A stretch of 64,000 bases of DNA, from contig JPGV01000009.1 in the NCBI GenBank assembly GCA_000724175.1, forward strand, positions 1-64,000, written 5' to 3'. Positions 33,205-42,087 of this stretch are shown in pieces. The first letter of the stretch is position 1. Each line of letters opens with the position of its first letter. Below the pieces are notes generated by a model. It saw only the letters and a list, made by a program, of their open reading frames with translations. It was not told the origin of the DNA and searched no databases. This DNA is from [Candidatus Thermochlorobacteriaceae] bacterium GBChlB. Lineage in GTDB: Bacteria; Bacteroidota; Chlorobiia; Chlorobiales; Thermochlorobacteraceae. The translations under genes were made by a program, and so were the position numbers.

Positions 33205-33234
33205 AAACCGAGTTCCGGAGACTCGGTTTTTTGT
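33205..33234. terminator. terminator after the SMUG2-like gene
   Basis: ACCGAG and CTCGGT form a stem around a short loop, framed by A on the left and T on the right, so it could work in both directions. Confidence 0.75.
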
Positions 33235-33416
33235 GCGATTTCTTTTTGCTCCGTTTTTGAAGCAGCCCTTCGCTCAGGCGCACCCCTTTTTGTCGGGCAG
33301 GTATTGTGTGTATGCGTTTCCGCATTTAAGCGCCAAGTTGTGCTGGCGCAGTTATGTAGTAACAAAACGATATACGTCGGCGATTGGGCGACGCTGTCTG
33401 TTTATGTTGATACTGA
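33235..33416. other. non-coding stretch before the fmoA 3' hairpins
   Basis: No convincing gene is visible. One hairpin, GCGCCA with TGGCGC, lies near 33330-33350. Short open frames look random. Confidence 0.3.
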
Positions 33417-33510
33417 AAGGAACTTGACGCCCTCAGTCAAGTTCCTTCCCGCCATGAAAAACCTACGAGAGGCCCTCGTAGTTACTGCCACGCTTACAAG
33501 TCGCAAGCGT
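33417..33510 (-). terminator. three consecutive hairpins behind fmoA
   Basis: Hairpin A: AAGGAACTTGAC (33417-33428) with GTCAAGTTCCTT (33436-33447), perfect 12 pairs. Hairpin B: CTACGAG (33463-33469) with CTCGTAG (33475-33481), followed on the minus strand by GTTTTT, an intrinsic terminator. Hairpin C: ACGCTT (33490-33495) with AAGCGT (33505-33510), just after the fmoA stop. Together they probably end transcription and protect the fmoA messenger. Confidence 0.7.
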
Positions 33511-33516
33511 TTGTGA

Positions 33517-34623
33517 TTATTGCGCGTAAAGGACTTCAAATTGACCTGTGCCGCCTTTGCAAATATGTTCCACCCATTTGGCGTAAGCGCCGCCGTACCA
33601 TTTGTAGGTCTCGTTATTTTGGGTGCGATATTGCGGTGCAGCATATCGAATTTTGAAGCCTTTCGGCAACGTGATGGTCAGCTGCGTATCCACCCTGAAC
33701 TCGTTGTATTTGCCGATGATGCCGTGATGGATAATCGGAATAAACGGGTGGTTCAAGATGCGACGCAAGCCGCCGCCAGCGTCGATGGAAATGCCGGGAA
33801 GTTCTCCGTCCGCTTTGACTTCGATGCCTTGCGAGTCGGAGCGGAAACCTGCTTCAATGCTGGCTTCTCTGCCCAAGAGTTTTTCGACCGGGAAGAGCTC
33901 AAGCCAGCGACCGACGGCATCCACCACGCCCGAGCCTGCATTCGAGAAACGCCAGTTGGAGACACCCAATGGTTCTTCTGGCGTGCCTTGTGTGCCAATG
34001 CTGACGACTTCCAAGTTCGAGATGCGCTGTCCGCCTTCATCGAGCGCGTTGTATGCCGGGCCGATGAACCAGAAATCTCGAATCCAATCGCCGAAGTTCG
34101 GACCTGAATTTCGGATGCCAGAAAGCGTGGCTTCCCAAGTAGAAATGAGGTCGTCGTTCTCGAGCGGGATTTTCATCAAGATGTCGTGAAACTGGCGTCC
34201 TTGCAGGTAGCGCGGGTTCGGAATGTTGCGCCGAATGACATCGGATTTGTAGTAATACAGATTCACCACCGAGCCTTCGAAGGAGAAGGCATGACTGAAA
34301 TCGCCGACGGTCACAACGCCATCGCCCACCGCCACACGCCGCTCATCGGTTTCATTGGCAATGTCGGCTTCGACGGTGAGTTTTTTGACGGTGCTGTCAA
34401 CGACAGTTTCAATCAAAACGGAGAAGCGGACGACGTCTTTACTGTCGCCCATGGGTTTGCATTTGAGCTTGATGTTTAAGTCGGTTGGAAGCAACGGAAT
34501 CGCGGGCGTGACATTGATGGTGGCGCGGGCTTTGAGTTTTCCCCAAGTGCTCGTGCCGCCTTCAAGCACGATATCGTAGTCCGAGCGAGCGATGGTTGCT
34601 TCTGCTGCGCCAAAGAGAGCCAT
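33517..34623 (-). CDS. fmoA: Fenna-Matthews-Olson bacteriochlorophyll a protein
   Basis: A 368-residue protein that follows the Chlorobium FMO protein along its whole length: MALFGAAEATIARSDYDIVL start, TIEADIANETDERR-like segment, DFSHAFSFEGSVVNLYYYKSD, GRQFHDILMKIPLENDDLI, DWIRDFWFIGPAYNAL, the His-rich ILNHPFIPIIHHGIIGKYN with pigment ligands, and the end GTGQFEVLYAQ. The trimer carries bacteriochlorophyll a and passes excitation energy from the chlorosome baseplate to the reaction centre. The ATG has AAGGAG 6 bases upstream on the minus strand. It is monocistronic with strong 3' hairpins, fitting very high expression. This is the best lineage marker here; Chloracidobacterium also has fmoA but the other genes favour Chlorobi. 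Confidence 0.98.
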   Translation of the reverse strand: MALFGAAEATIARSDYDIVLEGGTSTWGKLKARATINVTPAIPLLPTDLNIKLKCKPMGDSKDVVRFSVLIETVVDSTVKKLTVEADIANETDERRVAVGDGVVTVGDFSHAFSFEGSVVNLYYYKSDVIRRNIPNPRYLQGRQFHDILMKIPLENDDLISTWEATLSGIRNSGPNFGDWIRDFWFIGPAYNALDEGGQRISNLEVVSIGTQGTPEEPLGVSNWRFSNAGSGVVDAVGRWLELFPVEKLLGREASIEAGFRSDSQGIEVKADGELPGISIDAGGGLRRILNHPFIPIIHHGIIGKYNEFRVDTQLTITLPKGFKIRYAAPQYRTQNNETYKWYGGAYAKWVEHICKGGTGQFEVLYAQ

Positions 34624-34936
34624 AGTTTTCTCCTTTTGCTAAGTAAAACGTTGAGAAAGTTACTCCTGCCTGAACCGTTGCGATAAGCGTTGCACGTCTG
34701 TCGCGTCGTTTCAGGTCTAACTTACACCGCCTGCCTTGCGCTCTCCAAACTGTTTTTGCAATTCGCCTGCGCGCATACAGCCGATACGGTCGATTTTTCA
34801 ACCAGCTGCCGTTATTAAACGACATTATCCGAGGTTGTCAAATTTGCTTGACGCCGCCGTGATAGCTATTATCGCTCGTCCGCAACCTGCGGCGCAATTT
34901 CGTTCACTCATATTTTTCAGCTTTGACTGTTTCAAT
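34624..34936. other. divergent regulatory region between fmoA and a methyltransferase gene
   Basis: About 310 bases without a gene. On the minus strand TAACTTTC (plus 34653-34660) lies 30 bases before the fmoA ATG and may be its -7 box; no good TTG partner is seen. A start for the plus-strand gene may lie near 34900. Confidence 0.35.
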
Positions 34937-35614
34937 ATGATTCCGCCGCATAAAAAACTCGCGCTGGATTTGGCGCAGCGATACACCTTGTCACGAGCCA
35001 CATACCTCATCGGCAAGCACCGTCTGGAAATTTTCAGCATTGCCAATAGCTACGAGTTGCTCGATGAGCTTTCCGAAGAAGCTATGAAAGACGAAGTCCT
35101 GCCGTATTGGGCGGAAATCTGGCCCTGTTCTTTTGTGCTTGCCGAGTTTATTATGGACGATTTGCCAATGCCCGAAAAACACTGTTTGGAATTAGGCGCT
35201 GGCGTCGGGCTGGTTAGCGTCGCTGCCGCAAAAGCAGGGGCGCACATACTTGCCACCGATTACGCGCCCGAAGCTATGGAGTTTATCCGACTTAATTCGT
35301 GGCAGAACGAGGTTTTCGTCAAGGCAGAACGCATGGATTGGCGCGATATTCGGCGGACAGACAACTTTGATTTTATTTTTGCCGCCGACGTGTTGTACGA
35401 ACGGCGCAACCTGCTGCCCGTCGTTTTAGCCGTCGATAAATTACTGAGACCCGATGGGGCAGCATACATCGCCGACCCGCGCCGTGAAATTGCCAAAGAC
35501 TTTCTTGCGTTAGCATCTGAAAACAACTTTAAAGTCGAAGTCTATTCCAAGCCGCTTCAAACTAGCGACCGGCTGCTCAACATCGACATTTACGAACTCA
35601 AAAAACAACCTTGA
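34937..35614 (+). CDS. METTL21/ETFB-lysine-type protein methyltransferase
   Basis: A protein of 225 residues from the ATG at 34937 (MIPPHKKLALDLAQRYTL). The class I methyltransferase SAM site is CLELGAGVGLVSVAAAKAG near residue 78, and the family's post-core motif is FIFAADVLYERRNLLPV near 153, followed by PDGAAYIADPRR. This combination belongs to the methyltransferase 16 family, whose members methylate lysines on proteins, for example on the electron transfer flavoprotein beta subunit. The target here is unknown. It is divergent from fmoA and is followed closely by the DUF4905 gene. Confidence 0.72.
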   Translation: MIPPHKKLALDLAQRYTLSRATYLIGKHRLEIFSIANSYELLDELSEEAMKDEVLPYWAEIWPCSFVLAEFIMDDLPMPEKHCLELGAGVGLVSVAAAKAGAHILATDYAPEAMEFIRLNSWQNEVFVKAERMDWRDIRRTDNFDFIFAADVLYERRNLLPVVLAVDKLLRPDGAAYIADPRREIAKDFLALASENNFKVEVYSKPLQTSDRLLNIDIYELKKQP

Positions 35615-35623
35615 TTTTCATCT

Positions 35624-36538
35624 ATGTTCGACCTTTTCAAGCGCGCGCCCAAACCCAAATTGCTCTGGCAATTCTCGAGCCCAACGCATTACGTATGGCG
35701 CGTCATGTTTCTCGATAATGGCTTACTGATCGGCGAGCATCGAGCGGCAAAAGAACGCAAGGTCTCGTTTTTCCTTTTAGACGACGCCTCTGGAAAACCC
35801 CTTTGGATGAACTTTGTCTTGACCGATTCCGCTTCTCAAAAACCCATCGGCGAGGGCTGGTGGGTCGGCATTGAAACCGTGCATCGCGACCTGTTTTATT
35901 TGCATGGCTATTACAGCCCATCGACACCAGAGCATCTCGGCATCTGGGCATTTGATGCCAAAACCAAAACACATAAATGGGAGCGTCAGGACGTCGGCTT
36001 TCTCTGTATGGTCGGCGACGAAATGTTGGTCTACAGAAACATACTTGTCGAGGGCTTTATGGAACGCGCCTTTTTAGTGCTTGACCCCATGACGGGAAAG
36101 GAAATTCGCAAGTTCAGCGCGGACGGACTTTTGGCGAATCAGATGCGGGTTTCCGCACCAAACTTTGAGCAGGAACAAGGCGTTACGCTGCCCGATAAAG
36201 TTCTGCCGTCCTCGAACCGCTTCGCCGAACTTCAAGCAAAGACCAAGCACCTGTTCCCCTCTGCCAAACTCGTCGATGGGCTTGATGTGATTACGACCAA
36301 CGAAAAATTCATCATCGGTTTCCATGAACAAACCTCAAACATGGTTAAGACGCAAAGCGGACAGCCACTTCCCGCGCTCGACTATACGATGCGCGTTTTC
36401 AGCAACGGCGGCGACCTTCTGTTTGAGGATAAACTCGGCAAAACGATGAGCGGCTTGCTTGCCGACGGGTTCTTCGTGCGCGGCAATAAACTCTACTACG
36501 TCAAAGAGCGCGAAACGCTTTGTGCTGCTGCATTATGA
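35624..36538 (+). CDS. DUF4905 propeller-like protein
   Basis: A 304-residue protein without signal peptide or helices. It consists of short beta-strand repeats with Trp and Asp-Gly turns (LLWQFSSPTHYVWRVMFLDNGLLIG, AFDAKTKTHKWERQDVGF, LDPMTGKEIRKFSADGL), a layout like PQQ propellers. The family DUF4905 occurs in Chlorobi and related phyla and has no known function. It begins 9 bases after the methyltransferase gene and is probably co-transcribed with it. No catalytic motif is visible. Confidence 0.65.
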   Translation: MFDLFKRAPKPKLLWQFSSPTHYVWRVMFLDNGLLIGEHRAAKERKVSFFLLDDASGKPLWMNFVLTDSASQKPIGEGWWVGIETVHRDLFYLHGYYSPSTPEHLGIWAFDAKTKTHKWERQDVGFLCMVGDEMLVYRNILVEGFMERAFLVLDPMTGKEIRKFSADGLLANQMRVSAPNFEQEQGVTLPDKVLPSSNRFAELQAKTKHLFPSAKLVDGLDVITTNEKFIIGFHEQTSNMVKTQSGQPLPALDYTMRVFSNGGDLLFEDKLGKTMSGLLADGFFVRGNKLYYVKERETLCAAAL

Positions 36539-36560
36539 GAGCTGTCTCGGCTGCAAGAGA

Positions 36561-36812
36561 CTATCTGTATTTCATCGCCTCATCAAGCGAATACATCGCC
36601 ATCACCCAGCGGCGAAACGATTGTTCTGTAAAGTATTGATGATTTTGTTCGGGCGCTAAGTAACTCATACCGCGACGTTCACTATACACATGGAAAATGT
36701 TTTTATCGGCCAGATACTCAAACCCGTGCGTTCCCAAAAGCGCGTCTTGCCGCGAAACCTTCCCGACTGTCTTTAAGCGATTGATGAACTCTGCGGCTTC
36801 CGATTCGGACAT
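36561..36812 (-). CDS. small protein of unknown function after a response regulator
   Basis: An 83-residue protein, mostly helical at both ends, with the central segment HGFEYLADKNIFHVYSERRGMSYLAPEQNHQYF. I recognise no domain. A GAGG lies directly before the ATG on the minus strand, and the gene follows the CheY-like gene after 17 bases, so it is likely the last gene of that unit. It might be an output partner of the regulator, but nothing in its sequence shows this. Confidence 0.55.
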   Translation of the reverse strand: MSESEAAEFINRLKTVGKVSRQDALLGTHGFEYLADKNIFHVYSERRGMSYLAPEQNHQYFTEQSFRRWVMAMYSLDEAMKYR

Positions 36813-36829
36813 ACCTCACAGTGGAACGG

Positions 36830-37210
36830 TTAAATGAGCGTGCGCTTTTTGTAGAGCCGCACGGCGTCGTCCGTCGTTTTAACAAGGCTTGCCATATTGA
36901 GCGGCTTGGTGAAGAATTGATAAATGGTGCGGTTTTTCAGATAAGGCTGCACTTTTTCAAAATCGACGAAGCCCGACATCAAAATCACGAACACGTCTTT
37001 GTCAATATCTTTGATGCGCTGCGCGACTTCCAAGCCGTCCATTTCAGGCATCATATAATCTACGACGCAGGCAGCGACCTGTCCTTTATTCTTTCGAATA
37101 AACTCGAGCGCTTGCGGCCCGTTGGTGAAGGCCTCAGTTGGATTGGTCATAGAGAAGATCTCTTTCAGACTTACAAGTAAGTCGTTGTTATCGTCAATAA
37201 TTACAATCAT
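36830..37210 (-). CDS. single-domain response regulator (CheY-like)
   Basis: A receiver-only protein of 126 residues from the ATG at 37210 (MIVIIDDNNDLLVSLKEIF); a longer open frame from 37330 has no homology. Acidic pocket IIDDN at residues 4-8, phosphoacceptor Asp in CVVDYMMPEMDG near residue 51, and the conserved Lys in FTKPLN near 102 are present, so it should be phosphorylated. It has no output domain and must act by binding a partner. It lies between a GDPD gene and an unknown small gene; its kinase cannot be named from context. Confidence 0.85.
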   Translation of the reverse strand: MIVIIDDNNDLLVSLKEIFSMTNPTEAFTNGPQALEFIRKNKGQVAACVVDYMMPEMDGLEVAQRIKDIDKDVFVILMSGFVDFEKVQPYLKNRTIYQFFTKPLNMASLVKTTDDAVRLYKKRTLI

Positions 37211-37265
37211 AATTTTTTCGCAGTCGGTTTTCAGATGATGGTGTTTTAACCTGCGGTTTTTGCGT

Positions 37266-38192
37266 TCAGCGTTGGATGTTTGTCTTGTGAATCTGGGCAG
37301 CAATGTCCGGATAATCGGTGATGATGCCATCTACCCCTAAGATAAGCAATCGTTTCATCTCGTCAAGGTCGTTGACCGTCCATGGAATCAGTTTCATTTT
37401 CCGCGAGTGTGTTTCTCGAACCAGCGTTTCGTCAACTAACTTAAAATATGGGCTGTAAATTTCAGGGATAAAGTTAAGCCGCGAAAGGTTCTCTTGAAAA
37501 CCTAAGTTATTCTCGACCAGCAGTGCCAAACACACGCTCGAGTCTATCTCGCGCATGGCGTGCAGCGCCCGCACATCAAACGATTGCACAGTGGAGCGTG
37601 CCAGAACGCCCAATGTGTTCAAGTCGGTATAGACGAGTCTGGCAAATTCTTTCGGCTCAGGGTGAAATTTTCCGTCGCCCTCCGGAGTGCATTTAATTTC
37701 CACGTTAAAGCGCACCAGTGGCAGATTTTTTTTTCGGCACAACGAATCCACTTGCCGAACCATCTCTGCGACGAGCGGCTTGGAGGCTGGCATTGGCTGT
37801 TGCTTCGGGAATCTTGGATGTCCGCGTTTGCCCACATCGAAGCGTGCAATGTCCTCGTAAGTCAGTTGGTATATGTTGTAGCTTGTCTCGTTTGATTTCT
37901 CAATGGGCGTGCCGTCGGGCGTCGAGCTGATTTCGCTGGAAAACCATGGCTCGTGCGAGATGACGACTTTGTTGTCTTTTGAAATCACGACGTCCAATTC
38001 CAATGTATTCACGCCGAACTCCAACGCTTTGAGAAATGCAGGAATGGTGTTTTCGGGCAAAAGTCCTCGCGCGCCACGATGCCCTTGTAAATCAAATTCT
38101 TTTGGGAATGTTCCGTTTGACATTGGCGAAGGCTGTTCTTTAACCGTGCAGCCCAGTAGCATTGTAAAAAACATCATGACAATTCGCTGCAT
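37266..38192 (-). CDS. glycerophosphodiester phosphodiesterase lipoprotein
   Basis: A 308-residue exported lipoprotein: lipobox LLGC with Cys15, then the GDPD fold. The N-terminal catalytic site is LQGHRGARGLLPENTIPAF, with HEPWF and LELDVVISKDNKVVISHE carrying further catalytic and Ca2+-binding residues. The C-terminal strand PWTVNDLDEMKRLLILGVDGIITDYP is typical. It cleaves glycerophosphodiesters in the periplasm to glycerol 3-phosphate and an alcohol. It follows the NtrC-type gene after 5 bases and precedes the CheY-like gene, forming one minus-strand unit. Confidence 0.88.
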   Translation of the reverse strand: MQRIVMMFFTMLLGCTVKEQPSPMSNGTFPKEFDLQGHRGARGLLPENTIPAFLKALEFGVNTLELDVVISKDNKVVISHEPWFSSEISSTPDGTPIEKSNETSYNIYQLTYEDIARFDVGKRGHPRFPKQQPMPASKPLVAEMVRQVDSLCRKKNLPLVRFNVEIKCTPEGDGKFHPEPKEFARLVYTDLNTLGVLARSTVQSFDVRALHAMREIDSSVCLALLVENNLGFQENLSRLNFIPEIYSPYFKLVDETLVRETHSRKMKLIPWTVNDLDEMKRLLILGVDGIITDYPDIAAQIHKTNIQR

Positions 38193-38197
38193 TGACT

Positions 38198-39634
38198 TCA
38201 GTCTTGTGTTTCGCCTTTGGCTTCGATGCCGAGTTTCTTCATCTGGTAGCGCAAGACATGCCGCTCAATGCCAAGTAACTTAGCCGCTCTGAGTTGATTG
38301 CCGTCCGTTTCGGCAAGCGCCATGCAGATGTATTTGCGTTCAATTTCGTTCAAATGCTCTGTGAGCGAAAAATTTTCAGGAATTTTTTGTGTGGGCTTTT
38401 CGGTCATTGGAACGGGGGAAGCGCATGTTTCCGGCGCCAGTGTCATTGACTCGCTGTCGGGCGGCGAGATTTTTATCGCCAGATGCTCTGGGCGAATCAC
38501 GCTGCCGTTGGGCGCAATGATGACCGCGCGCTCGATGACGTTTTTTAACTCGCGCACATTGCCTTTCCACGAATACGCAAGCAACGCCCCAACAGCGTCG
38601 TCCGAGATTTCCAAACGCTTGCGCATCGCTTGGCTGAAGATATTGAGAAAAAAATCGGTCAGTTGAACAATGTCTTCAGGACGTTTGCGAAGCGCCGGCA
38701 GTTCTATTGGCACGACCTGCAAGCGATAGTATAAATCTTCTCGAAATTCGTTTTTTTCAATCGCTGCTGCAAGGTCTTTGTTTGTTGCCGCCACAATGCG
38801 CACGTCGGCTTTGATGTCGCGCAGCCCACCCACACGGCGGAACGTCTTGGTCTCCATCACCTTTAAAATCTTTGCCTGCGTTGAAAGCGGCATATCGCCG
38901 ATTTCATCGAGAAAGAGTGTGCCGCCGTCGGCATATTCAAAGAGTCCAATTTTTTTGCTGCGTGCATCGGTGAAGGCGCCCGGCTCATAGCCAAAGAGTT
39001 CCGACTCCAACAGGTTATCAGGAATCGCTGCGCAGTTGAGCTCGACGAACGGTTTTTGTTTTCGCACAGAGGACAAATGAATATACTTCGCGATGTGTTC
39101 TTTGCCTGCGCCGCTCTCGCCCAAAATCAGCACCGTTGTGTCGTTGGTTTGAGCGACTTGCGCCGCCATCTCATAGATGTTTTTCATTGCCGGCGACGTG
39201 CAGAGTATAAACTCTGTATCAGCGTAGCGTTTGGCGTTTTCTTCGCGCAAAAATCGAATTTGATTGCGCAGCACAATTTTTTCCGCCGTCTTTGAAATCG
39301 CCAGTTTCAGGGCATCGAGGTCAAACGGCTTCAAGATGTAGTCCGCTGCGCCGTTGCGCACCGCCTCCAACGCCGTCGGCACGGAGTTATACGCCGTGAG
39401 CATCAAAACTTGCACACTTTCATCCATCTTTCGCAGCTCTTTCAGAATGGTAAGCCCATTCATATCGGGCAACATAAAATCCAGCACGACAATGTCGGGC
39501 GAGATTTTCTTCGCCACGCTGAACGCTTCTCTGCCTGTTCCAGCAACCTCGACGATGTATCCCTCCTCCAGCAGTGCTTCCTTGATAAACTCTGAAATCG
39601 TCGGTTCGTCGTCGACGACGAGTATAGTGTTTGC
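38198..39634 (-). CDS. NtrC-family sigma-54-dependent response regulator
   Basis: A protein of 478 residues if started at the TTG at 39634, which has AAGAAGGAA a few bases upstream; the longer frame to 39739 would run towards the tRNA gene. The receiver domain has the acidic pair VVDDE, phospho-Asp in VVLDFMLPDMNG and Lys in LKPFD. The AAA+ domain has GESGAGKE (Walker A) and GGTLFLDEIGD (Walker B). Its sigma-54 loop reads GAFTDA instead of GAFTGA, a variant found in many active proteins. The C-terminus is a Fis-type helix-turn-helix (LRAAKLLGIERHVLRYQMKKL). It should activate genes with sigma-54 promoters. The PAS kinase at 23915 is a possible partner. Confidence 0.9.
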   Translation of the reverse strand, partial: ANTILVVDDEPTISEFIKEALLEEGYIVEVAGTGREAFSVAKKISPDIVVLDFMLPDMNGLTILKELRKMDESVQVLMLTAYNSVPTALEAVRNGAADYILKPFDLDALKLAISKTAEKIVLRNQIRFLREENAKRYADTEFILCTSPAMKNIYEMAAQVAQTNDTTVLILGESGAGKEHIAKYIHLSSVRKQKPFVELNCAAIPDNLLESELFGYEPGAFTDARSKKIGLFEYADGGTLFLDEIGDMPLSTQAKILKVMETKTFRRVGGLRDIKADVRIVAATNKDLAAAIEKNEFREDLYYRLQVVPIELPALRKRPEDIVQLTDFFLNIFSQAMRKRLEISDDAVGALLAYSWKGNVRELKNVIERAVIIAPNGSVIRPEHLAIKISPPDSESMTLAPETCASPVPMTEKPTQKIPENFSLTEHLNEIERKYICMALAETDGNQLRAAKLLGIERHVLRYQMKKLGIEAKGETQD

Positions 39635-39789
39635 GTTGGGCAATTTGTTCCTTCTTTCTATGGTTAAATCGCCTCTCCGCGAGGCAAATGTTAGCGGCGA
39701 TTGTCTTCGCGGTCTGCTTGCTGAGTTTTCGGACGACATTAAACTCGTTCAATCGCGAGGGGCGAGACCGTTCTTTTCGGTTTCCCCCG

Positions 39790-39863
39790 TGCCCTTGGGC
39801 AGAGTCGAACTGCCGACCAAAGGTTTAGGAAACCTCTGCTCTATCCATCTGAGCTACAAGGGC
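39790..39863 (-). tRNA. tRNA-Arg (CCU anticodon)
   Basis: On the minus strand the sequence folds into a complete cloverleaf: acceptor stem GCCCTTG with CAAGGGC, D-arm GCTC/GAGC, anticodon stem GAGGT/ACCTT with loop TTCCTAA (anticodon CCT), T-arm GGCAG/CTGCC with TTCGACT loop, discriminator A at 39790. CCA is not encoded and must be added after transcription. It sits between mutL and the NtrC-type regulator gene. Confidence 0.96.
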
Positions 39864-40000
39864 AACTTTTAACGGCACAGCGCAATTCGCTTAGATATGA
39901 TCGCAGCCGCTATGACTGAACAAGGTGATAAGGGCTTTTTTTCCGCTAAGAATATAAGAACTTCATCATAAAGCAAAAATATTTTGTTTTTGTTGAATAT

Positions 40001-41902
40001 TCACGTTCTCCCGAACATTTTATCGAGTTCCTCGAGCGAGAGCGTGATGACAATCGGTCGCCCGTGCGGGCACACATACGGCATTGAGGTCGCAAAGAGT
40101 TGGTCAATCAACACGTTCATTTCGCGGTGCGAGAGCTTATCGCCTGCCATAATTGCGCTGCGACAGGCATAGGATTTGGCGATGTTGTCGCGTTGTTCCA
40201 ACTGCAGCGTCTCGGCGTAATTTTGATACTGCTCCAAGAGTTCTTGCAGAATTTTTTCTTCTGAGCCGGGACGCACGTCGGGCGGCACGCCTTCAATCAA
40301 GATGGAGCGTCCGCCGAACACGCGCATCGTAAAGCCTAAGCGCTCTAAATCGGGCTTGATGGTTTTCAAAATTTCTTCTTCCCACGGCTTGAGTTCAATG
40401 CGATGCGGGAACAGCAGTTGCTGCGAGTTGGGAATATCAGCGTTCATTACGGCAACGGCGCGTTCATACAAAATGCGCTCGTGCGCCACATGCTGGTCGA
40501 TGAGCATTAAGCCCGATTTGATTTGCGTAACGATATATTTGTTGTGTAATTGCCACAGAAAGCGGTCGGTCGGGTTGCGTTCTTCCGCGCCGTCGGTTGA
40601 TTGATAGATCACTTGATAGGTTTTTGGCGCGGCGGGCGCGGCTGTCTCGAAAAGTTCTTCGGACGTCTGCGGTTCAGAGACATTGGGGGCGACGGCGGAC
40701 GCCACGTTGCCGCTCTCCTTGCCCACTGTGCGCTGCGGCTCGGCTCTGAACATTTCGGCGGCTTGTTTGTATTCGGCGTAGAGCGCGTTGGTGCTGCGAA
40801 CTTCTGTCGAGCGGTCGTTGTAGGAAAGCCGCTTGCTTGCACCTGCAAATGTGTGTTCGTCGGTTCGCCTAACGACGCTGCTTGGTTTTTCTTCAAGTGT
40901 TACGGCGGGCGAAACATCCATCCCGCTCACCGCACGCCGCACCACCGAATTGACCATGGCATAGACATTGCGCTCATCGTCAAACTTAATTTCCATTTTC
41001 GACGGGTGGACATTTACATCAATGTGGCGCGGGTCAATTGTCAGGTAAAGCAGGAAAAACGGCTGTTCGCGCTCGCCCAAAAGTTCGCCGTAGCCTTTTG
41101 CGACCGCATGGGACAACATACGGTTTTGCGTGATGCGCCCGTTGACGAATAAAAATTGTTCGTTTTTCGTGCGCTTCATCATCGCGGGCTTTCCGAGAAA
41201 TCCGTGCAGCGATAGGTAATCGTTTGTTTCAGAAATTTCCAGCAATCCCTTGGAAAAATCTTTTCCGAAAAACACATTAAGCCTCTCTAAGACATCGGCG
41301 GAGTCCAACCGAAAGACCTCGTCGCCGTCGCTGATGAACGTCCATCGTATATCGCTGTGTGCCAAGGCTTGCGCTTGAATAATCTCGTAGATGTGCTTGA
41401 ACTCGGTGGCATCGGATTTGAGGAACTTGCGTCGCGCCGGCACGTTGAAAAACAAATTTCTCACGCTGACACTGGTGCCGTCCGCCGCTTGCGTTTTTTC
41501 TACGGTTTGCATGACGCCGCCGTCGATTTTGACGAGCGTTGCGGTGCGATCGTCGCGCCGTTTAGTCTTCATCTCGACCTGAGCGACAGAGGCAATGCTT
41601 GCCAAGGCTTCGCCGCGAAAGCCAAGCGTATGCAGCGTTTCTAAATCGCCGACATCGGAAATTTTGCTGGTAGCGAAGCGTTCAAACGACATCACCGCGT
41701 CTTCGTCCGACATTCCGCAGCCGTTGTCTATGACTTGAAGCAGCGTTTTGCCTGCATCTTTGATGACGAGCGTTATCTCATTTGCTCCTGCATCAATTGC
41801 GTTCTCAAGCAGTTCTTTCACGGCCGAGGCTGGGCGCTGCACCACCTCGCCTGCCGAAATTTTATTGGCAATCGCATCGGGCAATTTTTTAATCAACGAC
41901 AT
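40001..41902 (-). CDS. mutL: DNA mismatch repair protein MutL
   Basis: A protein of 633 residues from the ATG at 41902 (MSLIKKLPDAIANKISAGEVV). The GHKL ATPase motifs are ELLENAIDAGANEI, DNGCGM, TLGFRGEALASI and the transducer region with RRKFL. The C-terminal domain has LMLIDQHVAHERILYE, matching the endonuclease motif of MutL proteins from bacteria without MutH, along with ACRSAI and CPHGRP metal-site motifs. It therefore probably nicks DNA itself during mismatch repair with MutS. The linker between about residues 340 and 430 is low in complexity. The gene is followed by tRNA-Arg. A frame upstream to 41965 was not used. Confidence 0.95.
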   Translation of the reverse strand: MSLIKKLPDAIANKISAGEVVQRPASAVKELLENAIDAGANEITLVIKDAGKTLLQVIDNGCGMSDEDAVMSFERFATSKISDVGDLETLHTLGFRGEALASIASVAQVEMKTKRRDDRTATLVKIDGGVMQTVEKTQAADGTSVSVRNLFFNVPARRKFLKSDATEFKHIYEIIQAQALAHSDIRWTFISDGDEVFRLDSADVLERLNVFFGKDFSKGLLEISETNDYLSLHGFLGKPAMMKRTKNEQFLFVNGRITQNRMLSHAVAKGYGELLGEREQPFFLLYLTIDPRHIDVNVHPSKMEIKFDDERNVYAMVNSVVRRAVSGMDVSPAVTLEEKPSSVVRRTDEHTFAGASKRLSYNDRSTEVRSTNALYAEYKQAAEMFRAEPQRTVGKESGNVASAVAPNVSEPQTSEELFETAAPAAPKTYQVIYQSTDGAEERNPTDRFLWQLHNKYIVTQIKSGLMLIDQHVAHERILYERAVAVMNADIPNSQQLLFPHRIELKPWEEEILKTIKPDLERLGFTMRVFGGRSILIEGVPPDVRPGSEEKILQELLEQYQNYAETLQLEQRDNIAKSYACRSAIMAGDKLSHREMNVLIDQLFATSMPYVCPHGRPIVITLSLEELDKMFGRT

Positions 41903-42039
41903 AATTTCAACTCTGATTTTGAAAGGATAAACCACCTGTGTCCATAATACGGTTTTTACAGACAAGCGCAGATTTCATCTGACGCAAGAGGGCGTTGTTA
42001 CGCTCGTGTTAAATCTATTTTAAAGTGAAACTTTCTCTA

Positions 42040-42069
42040 TTGGATTCCCCGTTTCTTGTTTTAACTTTG
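42040..42069 (+). promoter_or_regulatory. promoter of the SDR39U1-family gene
   Basis: TTG at 42040-42042 and TAACTTTG at 42062-42069 are 19 bases apart, a full match. Transcription should start near 42075, which rules out an ATG at 42070 and supports the one at 42088. Confidence 0.6.
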
Positions 42070-42087
42070 ATGCCTGTCATAGCTGCA

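Noticed and set aside
39634-39739. Longer N-terminus of the NtrC-type regulator from 39739
   Set aside because: The ribosome binding site lies just before the TTG at 39634, and the extra residues are not receiver-like.
40609-40896. Pro/Arg-rich frame opposite the mutL linker
   Set aside because: It arises from the repetitive linker of mutL read in another frame.
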